A DNA stretch of 64,000 nucleotides, taken from positions 111,376,917 to 111,440,916 of the forward strand of contig NC_060254.1 in the NCBI RefSeq assembly GCF_921293095.1, in the 5' to 3' direction. Source of the stretch: Ischnura elegans. Taxonomy: Eukaryota > Arthropoda > Insecta > Odonata > Coenagrionidae. Numbering within the stretch: the first letter of the stretch is position 1; every line of letters begins with the position of its first letter. The notes under the pieces were generated by a model. The model did not search any database and was not told the DNA's origin. It saw nothing but the letters and a program-made list of their open reading frames with translations. Below are positions 11,064 to 23,605 of this stretch, piece after piece. The position numbers were made by a program, and so were the translations under genes.

Positions 11064-12636
11064 GTAAGAGAGATAGATATTTATGTGAGGTTCTGTGTAC
11101 CCATCCCTATATTTGGGGCCTACCCAAATTCCCAAACTTGAATTATCACTGTAAATTTTGTACTCTTCTCAATAATTGTCTCATCGTTTAGATTGAGTAA
11201 GGTCATTCAATTATTCCCTTAGCCCTTTCAGCCTGAAGGTAAAAATTATAGCTTTGCGTGATCTGAAATTTTTTTTTGTCATTTAGGCGTAGTTCTAAGC
11301 CTTCTTCTAACACTTCTAAGTGTTATATTTTATCAAAAATGATCTAAATAATTGTTATGCAAAAAAATACTCATATAAGGTATTTTTTGCCATCATATAT
11401 ATATGGCTGGATGGAAAATTTGGATAGATATTTTCAATACATACTTACATGACATAATTTACAGTATCATGCTTTATAAATTTAATTACATACCATAATA
11501 ATTTATGATACTGATACATATATCAAATTATGAAATTCAAATACGAAATGATGTAAAATATTTATCAACATTGTTTTTTTTATTATTTCCAAACTTAAAT
11601 GTTTACCTATTTAAAATAGAGCACATTCAAAGTATATGTACAAAATATTTGACTATATTGTACAATTTTACGATGACATTGGAGAGGGATCATCAGTGAT
11701 AATCTTGGAAGTAAGCATCCAAGCAGAGGCCATGTTCTTCAGGGCAATCGGGGCGGAAGGTGGAGACAAGGAAGGCTCTTATTCCCACTCTTTGAGAACT
11801 CTCTACATCCATTTGTATCCTTCTCTTATTCCTCTTTTCGAAATTCTTTGGAAAATGCAAATTTATTGATAGTAAGGAAGGGCCCCATGATAAAGGCTAA
11901 TTTCTTCTTGTTTTGCCTTTGGAAAGGGCGTCTATTATGGACTACCCGAATGAGTTTAAGCTCAGCTTTGTGAGCCAGAATTCTATTCCGGGAGATAGGA
12001 ATTCAAAAGCATTATGTTCATTACATGAATCCCTAATCTCCTGAACCATTTCAAGGTTTTATGATCACAGGGATGGTATTCCCTGAGTTGGTCGACACGG
12101 TCAATGCCCCCAAAATCTATTACATTACGAGATAGTTTTCTTGCCATCTTACAAAGTAAACATTCTGCAGAAATTATGAATCCTGACGATCCTCCTCCGA
12201 TTTAAAATGCTCTCCATATGTACAGTGCAACTTCGATAAAACAAGACCCCGTAGTGCTCAAATAAACACTGGCTAATATATAAACAGGCGAATTGTTGCT
12301 ATGCCGGAGGTGGAGCAAATATGTAATAGCCAATATACCTATTGTGAATATGTACTAATACAGGAACAGTAGTGGTGCAGCAACAGAGAAATTTCTATCC
12401 GATAAGCGTAAGCATAAATCCAGATGAAACATGATTTTTTTTGCATCTCTAAATTTTCTTACTTACTTTAATAACAACTAGTCAAACAATTTATAAGTGC
12501 CATACTGAATAAAAATCATGCAAAGCATTGCTTTGTCAATCATTATTCCAATGCACAACCGACAAAGCCATTTTTCTAGTGTACCTACTTAATTAGTGCA
12601 TTTATGTGATCATTCTATTATTTTGGTATTTTTCAG
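11064..12636 (+). other. Intron sequence without recognised feature
   Basis: AT-rich DNA between two exons of the RGG-box gene. Short open frames here have no recognisable domain. I see no transposon ends. Confidence 0.4.
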
Positions 12637-12691
12637 AAACTAACTGATAAAACTGTATTGCGGTTATTTAATGCTTCAAATGCTTCCATTG
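12637..12691 (+). CDS. RGG-box protein gene, probable exon 3
   Basis: The acceptor TATTTTTCAG ends at 12636. The exon reads AAACTAACTGATAAAACTG (KLTDKTVLRLFNASNASI) and ends ATTG|GTGTATG in phase 1. Its phase fits exon 2 exactly. It is only 55 bp, so the evidence is splice signals, frame and plausible protein composition. A 1.5-kb hAT copy is inserted 21 bp after its end, inside the following intron. Confidence 0.5.
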
Positions 12692-12712
12692 GTGTATGTT
12701 TACGGTTCCTAT

Positions 12713-14251
12713 TAGAGATGTGCGAAAAGTATCTGCGAATACTCGAAAACCTCGAATATCGAATACTTTCTAGTAGAAAGTATTCGATATTCGAGGTCTC
12801 GAATAGTTATGCTAAAGGTACCGTCTCGAATACCTCGAATACTTCGAATTTCGCGCCATACACTGTCGCACGCACGTCGTTGTTAGTTGACTCGGAAAAA
12901 TGTGGAGAACTGTAGTTGTTTAGTGCACGCTGCGTCGTTTTAGGCAAGTTGACAAACTACATAACATTCGTGGATTATAGTGGTGAAAAGAGTTCGACGT
13001 GGGGAACCGAAAATGATCGGGTGAAAAAATCCGAAAATCCCCGATTCCCCCCACCAGGAGAACCTCAGTGCCGTGGGATAGTAACTACGCAGCACAATTC
13101 CCAAAATCCGCTACCCCCTCCATCCATCAGCCCTCGGCTCCTCCTACGATGCTTTCCTCCTCTCCGAAATCAAACAAAAGGCCTCAGCTCCCACAGGGTT
13201 CGTATTACGAAGACCATGAATCAAAAGCTTCAAAAGGAAATATCAAGTTACAAGAGAATAAAAGAATCATGTTTCACCCTTCCCTCTTTCTCCCCCCATT
13301 GACCTTTTTCTGCCTACCTGCTTCGAAGTTCCCCATTTCTGGAGGTCAACCGCTGCATGAGTCATCTATTAGCACAAAAGGTGTCTAACAATAACTTTCG
13401 TCAATTGATATTACGCCTTTATTGGATTGAAATATTAGTAATGTGCGCGTAATTTAAAGAAGAATAAGACCAAACGCGACGCATTTCTGACTTTATTTAA
13501 GCATTTTACGTAAAGAAATAAATGTAAAAATACGACAGAGACTTAGCATTCTGACGATACTCGATATCCTCATAACTGAGCTTCTCGGAAGTTGAAGCGG
13601 TATTTTTTTTTGGAAACATATACCAAATTACAATTCATGAGTTATGCTATAAATCTCTATTGTCACAGTCACAGATGAAGGAATATTTTCTCAAGATATT
13701 TGGTTTCTCCCTGCTAGCAATTCGAATTCATATGCTTATCTCGTGAGAACTCCCAAAGATGGACTGAAAATAATTGCAGGAAATCCGGTGGAGAAGCGCG
13801 TGTATTTTGCTAAACGCCTCTGATTGTCCGCTAGCACTTGACAGTAGGAGTGAGGGTAAAGCGAGCTACCAGTTGAAAATAAGAAGTTGGATGAAGCCGA
13901 GTATCAGATCGGCGTGCCGCTGAAATGGTGTTTGGTAGATAAGAATATGTATATACATCAGACAGAAATCCATCGTAGCAGTGTAAAAGCCAAGATGGCA
14001 TGCAATCATTTTTTCGTGAGGTGGTGTGTCCCCTTAGGATATTTGAAAAGGATGTTAGTTGAATCAACTATAAGCCCAAATTGTTTCCATAGAATTAAAA
14101 TATTCCATTAATCAGCTAAATTCCGGTTTGAATCCTTTTAAGGAAATCTCAAATACTCGCCAAAATTTGAGGTATTCGAATATTCGAGCAATGATTTAAT
14201 ATTCGAATTCGATATTCAAGTTTGAGAAATCTGCTATTCGACCCATCTCTA
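12713..14251. mobile_element. Non-autonomous hAT element, TAGAGATGGGTCGAA family
   Basis: The ends are TAGAGATGTGCGAA and TTCGACCCATCTCTA, flanked by perfect 8-bp duplications GTTCCTAT (12705-12712 and 14252-14259). Subterminal DNA is rich in TCGAATATTCGA-type phrases. At 12751-12795 a perfect 21-bp stem with a 3-nt loop is present. It is 1539 bp. A few frames of 70-130 codons are open, but none reads as a transposase. It lies in an intron of the RGG-box gene. Another element with the same terminal style is at 33058-34577. Confidence 0.9.
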
Positions 14252-14259
14252 GTTCCTAT

Positions 14260-16555
14260 ACATTACATGGCAGTTATGTGAAATAATGTATCTCATTTGT
14301 TTCTACAGACGAAAACTGTGGAAGATGGTAGGAACAATCCTGCATCAGAAGATCTTTTCTATTATCCAGTGTAATATCTTCATTACCTACCCTAAAAAGT
14401 CTACTAAGCTTGCATAGTGATGTTATTAAAAATGCCGATGTTTCGATGAAAAGGTCCAATTTGAGTGTTACGCCCGCAATGGTGCTGTAAATTTGTAGAG
14501 GTTCATCAACCAGTGGAAATCACTGCCAGAAGGGCTGAAAGCAGTCATATATGTATCTAGTTAATCAAAGGAACGGACTTTTCAGTCACCCTGACAATGT
14601 ACTGCTTGTTATATGAAAGCTGATGAGCGCGAGGGAATGAGACAATATGGCTGGAAAAAATATTAAAGATATTCAAGAACATGCGTTTGGCTACCAACCT
14701 GAGATTTTTTTAATTGCTAGATTTTAATTTGTTGGTAAAGGAATACCCGCTGATAATAAATTGGGGGAGACCACGGTAGCTACAGTTATATCTGACCCTA
14801 CCATTGCGAAAATTCAAAATTCGTTTGAGAAACATTCAACATCAAAGTTAAGAATTCATTGTATTACCCATGCGATTGAAAGATTCACGAAAGAGGTCAC
14901 CCAACCTTTGTTGACAGCAGTGAAAGACAAGGAATGGTGCTAACATAAGGAATACAGGAAAGACTGGAAAGCAGATAATTGAGTAATTCTTTCGTGATTG
15001 TTCCTCCACAGATGAAACTTCAAGTATTAGTCAGAAGAAAGATGCAGTGGGTGTGACTTTTGGTTGAATTAGGGTGAGAGGTGAGCGGGGAGGGGACGTA
15101 ATCGGCCTAAATCCATTTAGTCACAGCTCTCGGACATCACCGGAAGAGAAGCGCGTCTCCATTGTTCATAAACTTTTCTAGCAGCTCGAGACCCCTCTTC
15201 ATAGACCATTGGTTCCTTTCCTGCGTTCTCGGATCTAAAAATATTGCGAACATTACAAAAATATTTCATCACTTCTCTAAAAGTTGGAAACGTCGATTTG
15301 TGTAATGCCGACAAGACACCCAAAAAGGGACAAGTCGTCTCACTACACATTGTTTACCTTCAACCATCTGCCGATTTACTTTATCAAAGATAAGCGCCAT
15401 CCTAGCAGCACATGCAGGATGAATTTTGAGGTGTGGGAGGGGGAGAGGCATTCAGGGGGAGGGAGAGGAGCAGCCTGCCGCTCCTCTATTCGCAAAGCTG
15501 CGAGGGCATTGGAATATTTTCTTTGTGGAGGCCCACTCAGATTTGCCAATTTGTGGCTCAACAGTGGCAGATACGTTAAAATGCACGAAATATTTGTCCT
15601 TTAAGGGCAGTAACTCAGCAAAATCTATTGGGAATGACTGTAAAATATTTATTTTTTTAATTTTTGACCCTCCCCTCCCCTAAATGGCATTTGAGCAAGG
15701 GTCAGGGGTTTACCTATAGGTTTAAAAATTTTTAGGCCTCATTTTTGATCAGTCCCACAACTTTTTTTCATTGGGCGAGATGGATTTGAGAAAATCGATT
15801 TTTCTGATCCGCCCTACTCTGCAGGCTTTCAAATAGGTGCTACATATATGTACATCTTGAATGTCATCTATTCGAAGATGTTTGGTCCAATTGAGTATGT
15901 GGCAAGAAAATTCAAATGATCTTGGGGACAACATTGGGTTCATTGTGTAGAATATTTCAACTCTGCTACATGGAAGGCAGTGAAATTCATATTTTTTTGC
16001 CGTGGCAAATAAATATATTTCAATTCATATTGCCATGGAAATCAGGAATCAGGATAGCATAGAGGTCTTGGCAGCCCATTGTCTTATTCCAAAACCAAGA
16101 GAATTTTTACCTTGATAATCTTAGCTAATTGTGTTCGTAGTTCCAGAAACATTTCATATGCTTGGTTTCGATAAGTTGATCTTATAATCAGAATCAAGTC
16201 AACCCATCACTGATTATGTAAGCACTCATATAGTCTAAGATTAACAATGACTAACAACCTTCATATTTTCCTTGTACAATTATGATTTTTTTCCTTGGGT
16301 TTAGATAATAGTTATGTATGTAGTTAGATCCTGAATGTTTCTCCATAAGCCTTTGTCACACTGTATGGACATCTGTCAGCATTTTTCAACTATGTAGAGT
16401 GTATCAAAAATTGTCTTTTGTGATGTCAACTCAGTGCTTAGGCTAACTTTGCTTGGGATATGGTTTGAGCTGTAATTTTTTAGACATTAGAATGATTTGT
16501 TTTTTCTTTATAACTATACATATATGTATTTATTTTTCCTCTTTTCTCGTTCCAG
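14260..16555. other. Intronic or intergenic stretch, no confident feature
   Basis: No recognised gene or element. A 60-codon plus frame around 14761-14943 (ending PLLTAVKDKEWC) has protein-like composition but no ATG start and no family I know. It might be a coding relic. The minus strand around 15117-15450 has short open frames without recognisable domains. Confidence 0.3.
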
Positions 16556-16567
16556 GAAAGCATCATT
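16556..16567 (+). CDS. RGG-box protein gene, possible terminal coding exon
   Basis: The acceptor TTTCTCGTTCCAG ends at 16555. Joined in phase with the 12637-12691 exon it would add GKHH and stop at 16567, followed by a long AT-rich 3' UTR. Candidate polyadenylation signals downstream are weak (ATTAAA near 17764). The acceptor is good, but such a short coding tail is weak evidence, and other unseen exons are possible. Confidence 0.25.
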
Positions 16568-17949
16568 GAGTCGCATGGTCTTTAGGCTTTTGCTGTGTAC
16601 AGATTTCCTACGCATTGGCATACACATATTTTTGTATGAGCAAGCTATGCTTTTGCTAATGTTTATGAAGAATAAGTTTTATTTTGCATTCGCTATCCTG
16701 TTTTATTGCAGGATTTTTAAAAGTAAATAGCTGTTGTCAATTGCATTTATGAGATAAGACTATGAAGGATTCTTGACTCTGGAATTGTATTCACTTGTTG
16801 GATTTCTTCATCTATGTTATCATTTGGTGTAGAGCTGCACTTTGTTGAGCTCTTATGGTGCCTTTTATAATGTTTATCCATTTTGAAACATAGTTAACAT
16901 TTTATTATTCATCGTTAATTATTCATCCACATATTTCATTTCATTTTGTTCCTGATGGCCATTATTTTTTCTGTCCAAAAATGTGCCAGGGAAAGTAATT
17001 TTGTTTACTATTTGATTTTTTAAAACAAGAGGAGTGTCAGTGGGTTAAGTGAGTTTGAGAACAGAACTTATTCATTTTCTGCCGCTATATTGCAATATTT
17101 TTGTAAGTAACTTCTTTTCCATTTTCTTTTGCCTGAATTCTTTCCCATTTTCTGTTTCAAGAGAAATTCATTTGGGATCTACAAGTTCCCTCAAGTTATT
17201 GTTACAGGTTTTGATGGAGGCCTGTTTACACCCCAGTAGGGATTTCATCTCCAATCTCTTAAGATGTCTCGAACTACAGTTGATGCCCGTTGAGCCATAT
17301 TTGTATCCGTCCTTAAAGTTGATTAAGAACAAATTTCTTTTCTTCTGGGAAATTGATGCTGTCTTCCAAATGCCATCAAATGTTATCAATACCTGAATCC
17401 TGTTACTTGGCTGTGCACACAATTCGCATTGGTGAATTTTCCTTTAAGTACATATATGCTACATATTTTATACATACAAAAAATGCCCTTTATTTTCCTG
17501 GAAATCTGGTAGTTGAAAAGTTAGTACTATATTTTGTATATTGTTATAAATTATCTTGTTTTTGAATCAGCAAAAAATTTTAATGACATTTAAGTCTGTG
17601 TGCCTAGTCCCCATTTTATATGGTTCTTTCGAAAGAAATGAGTTAATTATTTTCGTGAAGCATTCCAAGCATAACAAATTTGTCGTTTGACATAAGACTG
17701 CATTTAAAATGAATACCATTGATGTTTTAAATTCTCATTAGTTTATGTACATGTATTTTGGGATTAAAGATATATTTGATCAAATAGCAATGCATTAATC
17801 TTCATCAGCCCTGGCGAAAGTTTTATAGTAAATTTTGCATGTATAATTCATTCAAGGTTTTCCCTCATGATCTAGGATGAGGTTTCCTTTGAAAAGTGGT
17901 TGATCAAAGATCAAGTCCTTAGGGGGAATTGTCGCCTATTGAGGCATGT
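16568..17949 (+). other. AT-rich stretch, possible 3' UTR of the RGG-box gene
   Basis: T-rich sequence with no coding signal. A possible polyadenylation motif (ATTAAA) lies near 17764. No repeat ends seen before the mariner at 17951. Confidence 0.3.
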
Positions 17950-17950
17950 A

Positions 17951-18828
17951 CGAGGGTTGTACCAAAAGTAAGGTTCCCATATTTTTTACAAATAGAAACA
18001 AAATTTAATTGTTATAAATTTTTACATCGTTGAAAAGCTTATACTTTTGCCTATTTTTCAATGTAGTCTCCATTTTTTTCGAGACGCTTTTGAAGACGGT
18101 GCTCTAGCTTTTGTATCCCTAAGTTATAGTAGTCTCCCGCCAACCCGTTGAGGAAGCGTGTGACCTCCGTCTGGACTTCATCGTCGCTCTTGAAGCGTTT
18201 GCCGCCTAAGTGTTCCTTTAGCTTGGGGAAGAGGTGATAATCGCTAGGGGCTAAGTCCGGGCTGTACGGTGGATGGGGCATAACAGTCCACCCGAATTTC
18301 TCCAAAAGTTCCTGAGTTTGACGAGCGGCGTGTGGTCGAGCGTTGTCATGCAGAAGCACTACTCCCTCCGTCAGTCGTCCTCTTCGGCGATTCTGGATAG
18401 CTCGCCGGAGTTTAGTCAATGATTCACAATATCTTTTGGAGTTTATTGTCGTCCCCGGTTGCATGAAATCGATGAGGAGTACCCCCTTTCGATCCCAAAA
18501 CACTGTCGCCATAACCTTTCCTGCCGACTGCGTCTGTTTGAATTTCTTCACCATAAACCTCAGTCAGTTGCCGATGAATCTCCACGGGTGGTAACTTCCT
18601 TGCATGGAGAAATCTGATAACTGCTCGAACTTCACATTTCGCGGGAACGGGGATCAACACTTCCATTGTTGATGGTTGCTAAGCCAACACCGAGCGAAGT
18701 AGTGAATCGCGGACGGGAGGGGTCGAGAGTAGGGGAACCACTGCACACGGCACTGTAATTGGATTTAGCCTAGGACCTTCCCTCTACATTGTAGCTAATT
18801 GGGAACCTTACTTTTGGTACAACCCTCG
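17951..18828 (-). mobile_element. Mariner-family element, internally deleted
   Basis: The two ends carry a perfect inverted repeat of 29 bp starting CGAGGGTTGTACCAAAAG, and TA dinucleotides flank both sides (17949-17950, 18829-18830). At 878 bp it is shorter than the usual ~1.3 kb mariner. The transposase on the minus strand keeps the extreme N-terminus and the catalytic C-terminal half, but lacks the stretch between them. Identical ends point to fairly recent activity. Confidence 0.95.
18051..18666 (-). pseudogene. Mariner transposase remnant (DD34D catalytic half retained)
   Basis: The minus-strand frame from 18554 to 18051 encodes 167 residues. They carry the first catalytic Asp (VFWDRKG), the second (LLHDNARPH) and, 34 residues later, the third (SPDLAPSDYHLFPKL), so the full DD34D triad of mariner transposases is present. 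Just upstream, from 18666, a different frame encodes VPAKCEVRAVIRFLHARK, the start of the mariner helix-turn-helix region. The rest of the DNA-binding region and linker (over 100 residues of a usual ~345) is missing and the two parts are out of frame, so it should not make an active enzyme. Confidence 0.9.
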
Positions 18829-18830
18829 TA

Positions 18831-21042
18831 TTATAACCCTAGCAGCAATCACAACAAAATCCAGGCAACATTGTTGGCGTTAACATATGACATCCATCCA
18901 ATATCCATATCAATCCAATTGACGTTGCATGGGCATCTGTCAAATCTCCAAAGGACCCGCCAAGCGACGTTGCAGGGATGTCCAACAGTGGACATGGAGG
19001 GCCTTATTACTACATCTCTAAGATACGTATCTTCACAATATTTAATGAGTAGATATTGGGTTAACTTATTATGGTTTTTGGTAATCCCCAGACATACAAG
19101 CAAAACATCTGTGCCCTTCAATTCTATACAGAACATATGCTACCTATGGATAATCTTAGGAATAAATTTTTTTAAATATTATGGATGTTACAAAGAGGAT
19201 GTATATGTAGCGTTGTCAAATATCTGTTGTGTAATGACAACATGTTTTGGATGTATGTATCAACCTTATTTAGATATCCAAGGGATATAGTCTGCTGCTT
19301 GGGAGCATGCTAATTATGTAGGTATCTGGTGGGGGAGAAAGTTATAGATTGCTCCATTTCATGTAGTCATTTTTTGTACATTTTTCATTTGGGTTAGGTA
19401 GTTGTCCCTTGTGAACTCCGTTCCCTAGAGCTTTAAATGGATAACTAACGTGTTCTGACGTTACTATGTATTTTATTTCTCAATTGATGGCATGTGATTG
19501 AAACTTAAAGAAAGGTAAACAGAGGTAAGAATTAGTGAAGAAATAAATGTAAAATTTTCTTTACCTTTGCTATCATCGCATTTGGCGCGACGTACATCGC
19601 TTCACGCCCACGTGGGCTTTTTTCGATAGATTTTGTGCAAATTGGAGAAACTATCATTAAAATATTATTAATGTTATGTGTCAAATATTTTACATTTTTT
19701 GGAATGTCTATTTGGAGTTTTCATAATGCCATGGAATACTACAAAGCATAATTTTATGTGGGAATCTGTTTGTAAGCTTACCATGCCGATGAAGTTTGCT
19801 AGGCAAGCATTCTTATACAAGTGAATTGAATACATACCTGAATTAGTATTCATTAATATTGAATACACCTATTATGAAATTAGCGACTATAGTATAATAA
19901 TGTAGTAACAAATCAAAACTGCACCAGTCAGCTCGAAATCCACCTTCTAATTATCTACTATATAAGCTTGTATCCTGATTACAGTGGTTTTTTGCATGGC
20001 CCCTGCATCCATGAAGGACTGACAACAAGGCATTTGTCTCGTGTGTGGTTTAGAAAATCTTTTTTTATGTTGGTGTAAAAATGAGTATGCCCTTCTGATA
20101 GATTTTTCGAAGATTTGCCATTCACAATTGTGATGGAAACATGAAGGTAACTTGCCTCCATAACTATAGCTTTTCTCTCTCTAAAATAGATATAAGAATT
20201 AAGTAATTTGTTCCTCGTTGCAATACATTAATTCAAAACCTAGGAAAATGTTTTTTTTTCCTTCTTACCTTAATGGCAAGCCATTTGATATGTCATTGTG
20301 CAACATCTTTATGACAAATGTGAGCAGAGCAACAAAGTTTTCTTACAGCATAAGATTTTGGTGTAATATAGACTATAATGAAGTTTGACCTCGAATAATC
20401 AAAGCCAAGTATAATAACAATTACCTCAGAGACGCCATATACATGAATAAAAACTTATTTGCAACTGCATCTCAACTTGGCATTCAAGTGAATGAATTGA
20501 AATCTACTTGAGATTGGGCCAATTAAAATGATTCATATAAGTCCCCAATTCACTTATAATATATTATTTTTATTATAGTCCATATATATCAGTGTTATAG
20601 TCCGGTGTTATTGAATATAAAATATAATAATACAGAGACTGAGTTATATATTTTGATCTGCGGGAGTTTGAACTTGGGTCTTCTCTTGTATTTTCTTGGG
20701 TTACATGGCAAAAATAGGCCGTAAAAGCTACTAATTACACATTAGTTCTTGTTTGTAAAGCAACATATGTAAATTCTACCGTAAAAGTTGTCTTGATACA
20801 TAATGAGCACCGTAAATATTACATAAGCCATTTTGAACACACAATTTCTACCGCTCGATAAAACAATTGACGACGTCTTGCGCACTCTTTTTCTGTGACA
20901 TCTGCTGGATGTATTTGAAATCGTGGTGGTTCAAATTTGTTGTGTGAGCCGCGAAGTTTTTACGGCATGATGTTACACGTTTTCGTTTGAAAGTGAAACA
21001 AAAGGGTTCTCTTACTGTAGTGAATATTCATCGTTTATCATA
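18831..21042. other. Intergenic stretch upstream of the NDC1 gene
   Basis: A 163-codon plus frame (18799-19290) overlaps the mariner end and has no recognisable domain. The segment around 18980-19010 contains a small palindrome, TGTCCAACAGTGGACA. No other feature is visible. The last few hundred bases before 21043 should hold the NDC1 promoter; I see no clear TATA box. Confidence 0.4.
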
Positions 21043-22848
21043 ATGGCGAAAGACGAACAGCTTGAAAACAGGTCCTACGTCCTCTACAAGTTGCGGCGGG
21101 GCTTGACCGAAGGTGTGGTGTTCGGTACAAATTTCGTTGCCTTTCGAGTCTTTGTTGCAGCTTTGGTGAACAGTGCAACCCTTGTTGCATATTTAATTCT
21201 ATATCTTTCGATTGTGAACTTCAATATTTTTGAACCTTTCTACATATATTCTACAATATCAGAGTTCATCTCATCATTTGATGCGGTTTTGTACACTAAC
21301 CTTTTGGGCATATTTATCACGGTGGTATTCTTTTTGACATCGAGAGATTTTGTTATCGGTGTAAGTTACGTTAAAACACCATATGACTTTGTCAAGCATG
21401 TATTCACTGGAAGGTTTACTCTTCTTAATGGATTCGTATATGTTGCCATTGGATACTTTATAGCCAGTCTTTATTTAGTTATTCACGGCAAACGCTTCGA
21501 GCCAGAATTTGTAATGTGTGGCCTGGTAAGTGATCAGTATTGCTGGAACTCTGGCCATTTGTATTTGCTCATTTATGGCTCCCTGACTGGCCTTTATTAC
21601 TTCGTAACAGAAAGGTTGAGAATAGGAAAGGCTTTACTATTCCCCACGTTGCGATTGTCAAAATTTGCTTTGATTAGGTCTAGGGTAAAGAGAGAGCTGA
21701 TGAATTTGATGTTTGACTTCAAATGGGGAACCTTGATGTTTGTACCTATTTATGCTTGGTTAACTGAATCCATTCAATGCTCCTCGCATCGCAATGTAAT
21801 CACATGCGTTGAAAGTGAGAGACATGGTAGTCACTGTTTGATGACGAAAGAACTCGACACTGTCGGCAGAAATCCTTACTGGGATATGATTCTTGGTTCT
21901 TTCGTGATTTGTACATCATTTGTGGTGGTAATGCATACTGTAGATTCCATCATTTGGATTTTCTTAACTGAGCGTGCCAAATTTGATATTCAGCCTTCTC
22001 TCTGGGAAACAAATAAATACACACTGTCAGATGCCATGGCCTCTCCTAAGTTCCCAGTTATCAGGTACATGGCGTTTTATGATTTCGCTTTTTTAACTGA
22101 GTGTGAGCCAGAAAGGAGGAGGAAAATTTTCAATGTTAGCTCCAATGGTGGTAATCCCAGAAACTGGAGAGGAATTTATATTGAATGTGTGGAGCTTATA
22201 AACGAATTTATCAATAGTCTTGAGAATGCAATGAAAGGGGAAGAGGACTTTGTTATACCTCAAGAACTTGTACCAAGCATTCCTGAGCCTGAAATGGAAG
22301 AGCCATTGTACATACCTCCTGATGTTGTGAGAAATTTGACTGGTAACGTGGAGGTGAAATATCACCGTACCTCATTTAAGAAGACCGTTATGGAAAATTT
22401 GCGCTTGTGGATGAGAATTGTGCTGATAAAGTTTTGGAGCTCAAAATTTGTGCGTTGGCTTTTCATGAAGTGCCAGAATGCTGAGATGGACATCCTCATT
22501 GAACAACAGTGGCAACCTGTTTCTTGGGCAGTGCAGGGACTGGCGTCCCTTGTTCATCATTCCCCTTTGGAAGATAAATATGGTGTTATTCAGCCTGATA
22601 TTTGTAATCTTGTAGACATTTTGTTGAAACTGAAGTCTTCATTAGACGATTCTCTTGGCCAGAACTCTGCCAGTCCATTCCATGGACAAAACAGTGCTTG
22701 TGAAAATGTGAGACTAAGGATGGTAATGGAAGAGATAATAACATTTTCTTTGAGTCGAATTGCTTTTGCGTGTAAAAACCACTTACCAAGTGTTGTCTTG
22801 CCTTCTGACAAATTGTCGAAACTGAAAGAATTCACGGGAGTCAGCTAG
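21043..22848 (+). CDS. Ndc1: Transmembrane nucleoporin NDC1
   Basis: NDC1 anchors the nuclear pore complex in the nuclear membrane and supports pore assembly. This 601-residue frame has about six hydrophobic segments in the first half (near residues 35-57, 81-103, 126-146, 168-188, 230-245 and 283-310). The family's conserved region follows: TLSDAMASPKFPVIRYMAFYD, then SNGGNPRNWRGIYIEC near residue 385, matching the SQPGGHPxNW region of vertebrate NDC1. A long soluble C-terminus ends with an amphipathic, Leu-rich stretch. Length is between fly and human NDC1 as I recall them (about 580 and 674). The ATG at 21043 sits in a TAATGGCG context, and the frame ends with TAG. The gene has no intron, which is unusual for a metazoan NDC1. 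Confidence 0.93.
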   Translation: MAKDEQLENRSYVLYKLRRGLTEGVVFGTNFVAFRVFVAALVNSATLVAYLILYLSIVNFNIFEPFYIYSTISEFISSFDAVLYTNLLGIFITVVFFLTSRDFVIGVSYVKTPYDFVKHVFTGRFTLLNGFVYVAIGYFIASLYLVIHGKRFEPEFVMCGLVSDQYCWNSGHLYLLIYGSLTGLYYFVTERLRIGKALLFPTLRLSKFALIRSRVKRELMNLMFDFKWGTLMFVPIYAWLTESIQCSSHRNVITCVESERHGSHCLMTKELDTVGRNPYWDMILGSFVICTSFVVVMHTVDSIIWIFLTERAKFDIQPSLWETNKYTLSDAMASPKFPVIRYMAFYDFAFLTECEPERRRKIFNVSSNGGNPRNWRGIYIECVELINEFINSLENAMKGEEDFVIPQELVPSIPEPEMEEPLYIPPDVVRNLTGNVEVKYHRTSFKKTVMENLRLWMRIVLIKFWSSKFVRWLFMKCQNAEMDILIEQQWQPVSWAVQGLASLVHHSPLEDKYGVIQPDICNLVDILLKLKSSLDDSLGQNSASPFHGQNSACENVRLRMVMEEIITFSLSRIAFACKNHLPSVVLPSDKLSKLKEFTGVS

Positions 22849-23605
22849 AATAGCTCTCATTTTTTTCCATTTAGTCAGGCGGCACCATAACGTGGTCTTT
22901 GATGAATGTTTCTGTATACATTGTGTATTAAATGAGATGGTTCATTGTGTTATACAATTTGAAAATACCACATGCATTGTAAATGTTGTTTTGTAAGAGG
23001 ATTTGTAAATAATTTTTAGTTTTTAAGTCACGTGTGTTTGTAATAATTGAAGACATAATCAGGTATGCTATTAATTGCATAAAAGTTGTGATAAATCGTT
23101 TTTTATGTTATTTTGTCACCAGTTTTCTGATTTTGAGGGAACTTTCTGTTTCATTAGTATTAGTGTGTGTCTGTATTTTTATGTCAAATAAGATGATGTT
23201 TTTGATTGACAACGTTTTGTTTTCTACTTGCTCTCCTCATTTTTGTAAATTTTCATAGCATTATTTATGGTTTAATGCATGGCATATATTAACCATTGTA
23301 AGCAGTAATAAATGCATATTACATAACCAACTAGGTAATAATTTATATGCCGAGAAAATATCATGGAGAAGCAAAATATGATTGTTTGGAGATTTTAAGA
23401 GACTTCAAATGGGCTTTGCAGTATGTTTCTTCTGATTTAGCTGCTTACCTATCAACTCTAGAAAAATATTGAGTTCAATGTGCAAAGAATAATTTAATGT
23501 TTAGAGTTTTAGAATGGCAGAGAAAGTTCAGTGATCTGACAATGAGTTAAAGGAGTAGTCGTTACATTTAACATTATCATTGGGAAATAATCTTAGCTTG
23601 AGAAG
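22849..23605 (+). other. NDC1 3' UTR and downstream DNA
   Basis: AT-rich sequence with no coding signal. An AATAAA at 23307-23312 is a plausible polyadenylation signal for NDC1, giving a 3' UTR of about 480 bp. Weaker variants occur earlier (ATTAAA near 22926). Confidence 0.45.

Noticed and set aside
12916-13388. 128- and 106-codon frames inside the first hAT element
   Set aside because: Proline- and serine-rich, overlapping in two frames, with no BED finger or hAT dimerisation motif.
14761-14943. 60-codon plus frame with protein-like sequence
   Set aside because: No ATG start, no splice sites in agreement and no known family; kept only as a note in the surrounding stretch.
18799-19290. 163-codon plus frame
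   Set aside because: Starts within the mariner terminal repeat and reads as low-complexity translated AT-rich DNA.
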